From the IMG/VR virus record IMGVR_UViG_3300020462_000019, positions 1-38,550 of that record: 38,550 nt of DNA. The stretch is one strand, 5' to 3'. Position numbers and translations under genes: made by a program. The stretch is from a virus. Positions 38,541 to 38,550 of the stretch are shown here, piece after piece; the stretch's first letter is position 1; every line of letters starts with the position of its first letter. Below the pieces are notes generated by a model. That model saw only the letters and a program-made list of their open reading frames with translations, was not told the DNA's origin and did no database searches.

Positions 38541-38550
38541 CCATATCGGG

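Noticed and set aside
1-38550. tRNA genes, photosystem genes (psbA, psbD), high-light-inducible genes, integrase or transposase
   Set aside because: None was recognised on either strand in this window.

Overview
The window is about 38.5 kb of AT-rich DNA with every supported gene on the + strand, most packed head to tail with ATGA or TAATG start/stop overlaps. Gene content points to a T4-like marine cyanophage (cyanomyovirus infecting Synechococcus or Prochlorococcus). It carries baseplate hub proteins of the gp27/gp5 type, very large tail fibres with S74 intramolecular chaperones, TATAAATA/CTAAATA late promoters, a CP12-like Calvin-cycle regulator, 2-oxoglutarate oxygenases and many tiny unknown genes. 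No tRNA, rRNA, CRISPR array, integrase or transposase was seen, and no stretch over 300 bases lacks a plausible gene.

Region 1 (1-10374) is one translationally coupled virion operon. It holds an amidase-domain tail protein (5' end cut by the window), a gp27-like hub, a gp5-like OB-fold protein, a beta-helix spike-like protein, two related structural proteins sharing a CLEGPE-type domain, and one unknown structural protein. T4 gp5 functions appear split over several polypeptides. A 14-bp perfect GC palindrome and a coupled trio of small genes follow (10433-11003).

Region 2 (11030-25639) is the fibre/adhesin block: a 2162-residue beta-helix/S74 protein, a glycine-rich Ig-like protein, a 1053-residue S74 fibre, a 114-residue fibre-associated protein with a 12-codon upstream ORF, a cysteine- and glycine-rich candidate adhesin, and a 166-residue cyanophage protein. 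Four of these starts lie downstream of late-promoter boxes, and the block ends at a strong intrinsic terminator.

Region 3 (25678-30187) starts with a near-consensus sigma70 promoter. It encodes two 2OG-Fe(II) oxygenases, a NodU/CmcH-type carbamoyltransferase, a GT9-like glycosyltransferase and a DUF6165-like protein. This looks like a self-contained glycan or small-molecule modification cassette.

Region 4 (30213-34956) holds small, probably early or host-takeover genes: a mini HExxH protein, a CP12-like protein, a secreted HExxH protein, micro membrane proteins and many unknowns. It also holds a late-promoter gene for a very basic protein whose N-terminus resembles the capsid-targeting sequence of T4 internal head proteins.

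Region 5 (34960-38550) is the most unusual part. Five genes (35167, 35431, 36212, 36931, 37880) are each preceded by a copy of the same roughly 38-bp element, 11-17 bases before a start codon that lacks a Shine-Dalgarno sequence. The genes behind it are unrelated: two small unknowns, a serralysin-like metzincin with a His-rich N-terminus, a KxDG nucleotidyltransferase/ligase-like protein and an acidic small protein. This suggests modular gene cassettes sharing a common promoter or leader, comparable in idea to the promoter/stem-loop cassettes of T-even phages. All functional assignments come from motifs read by eye; no database search was run.
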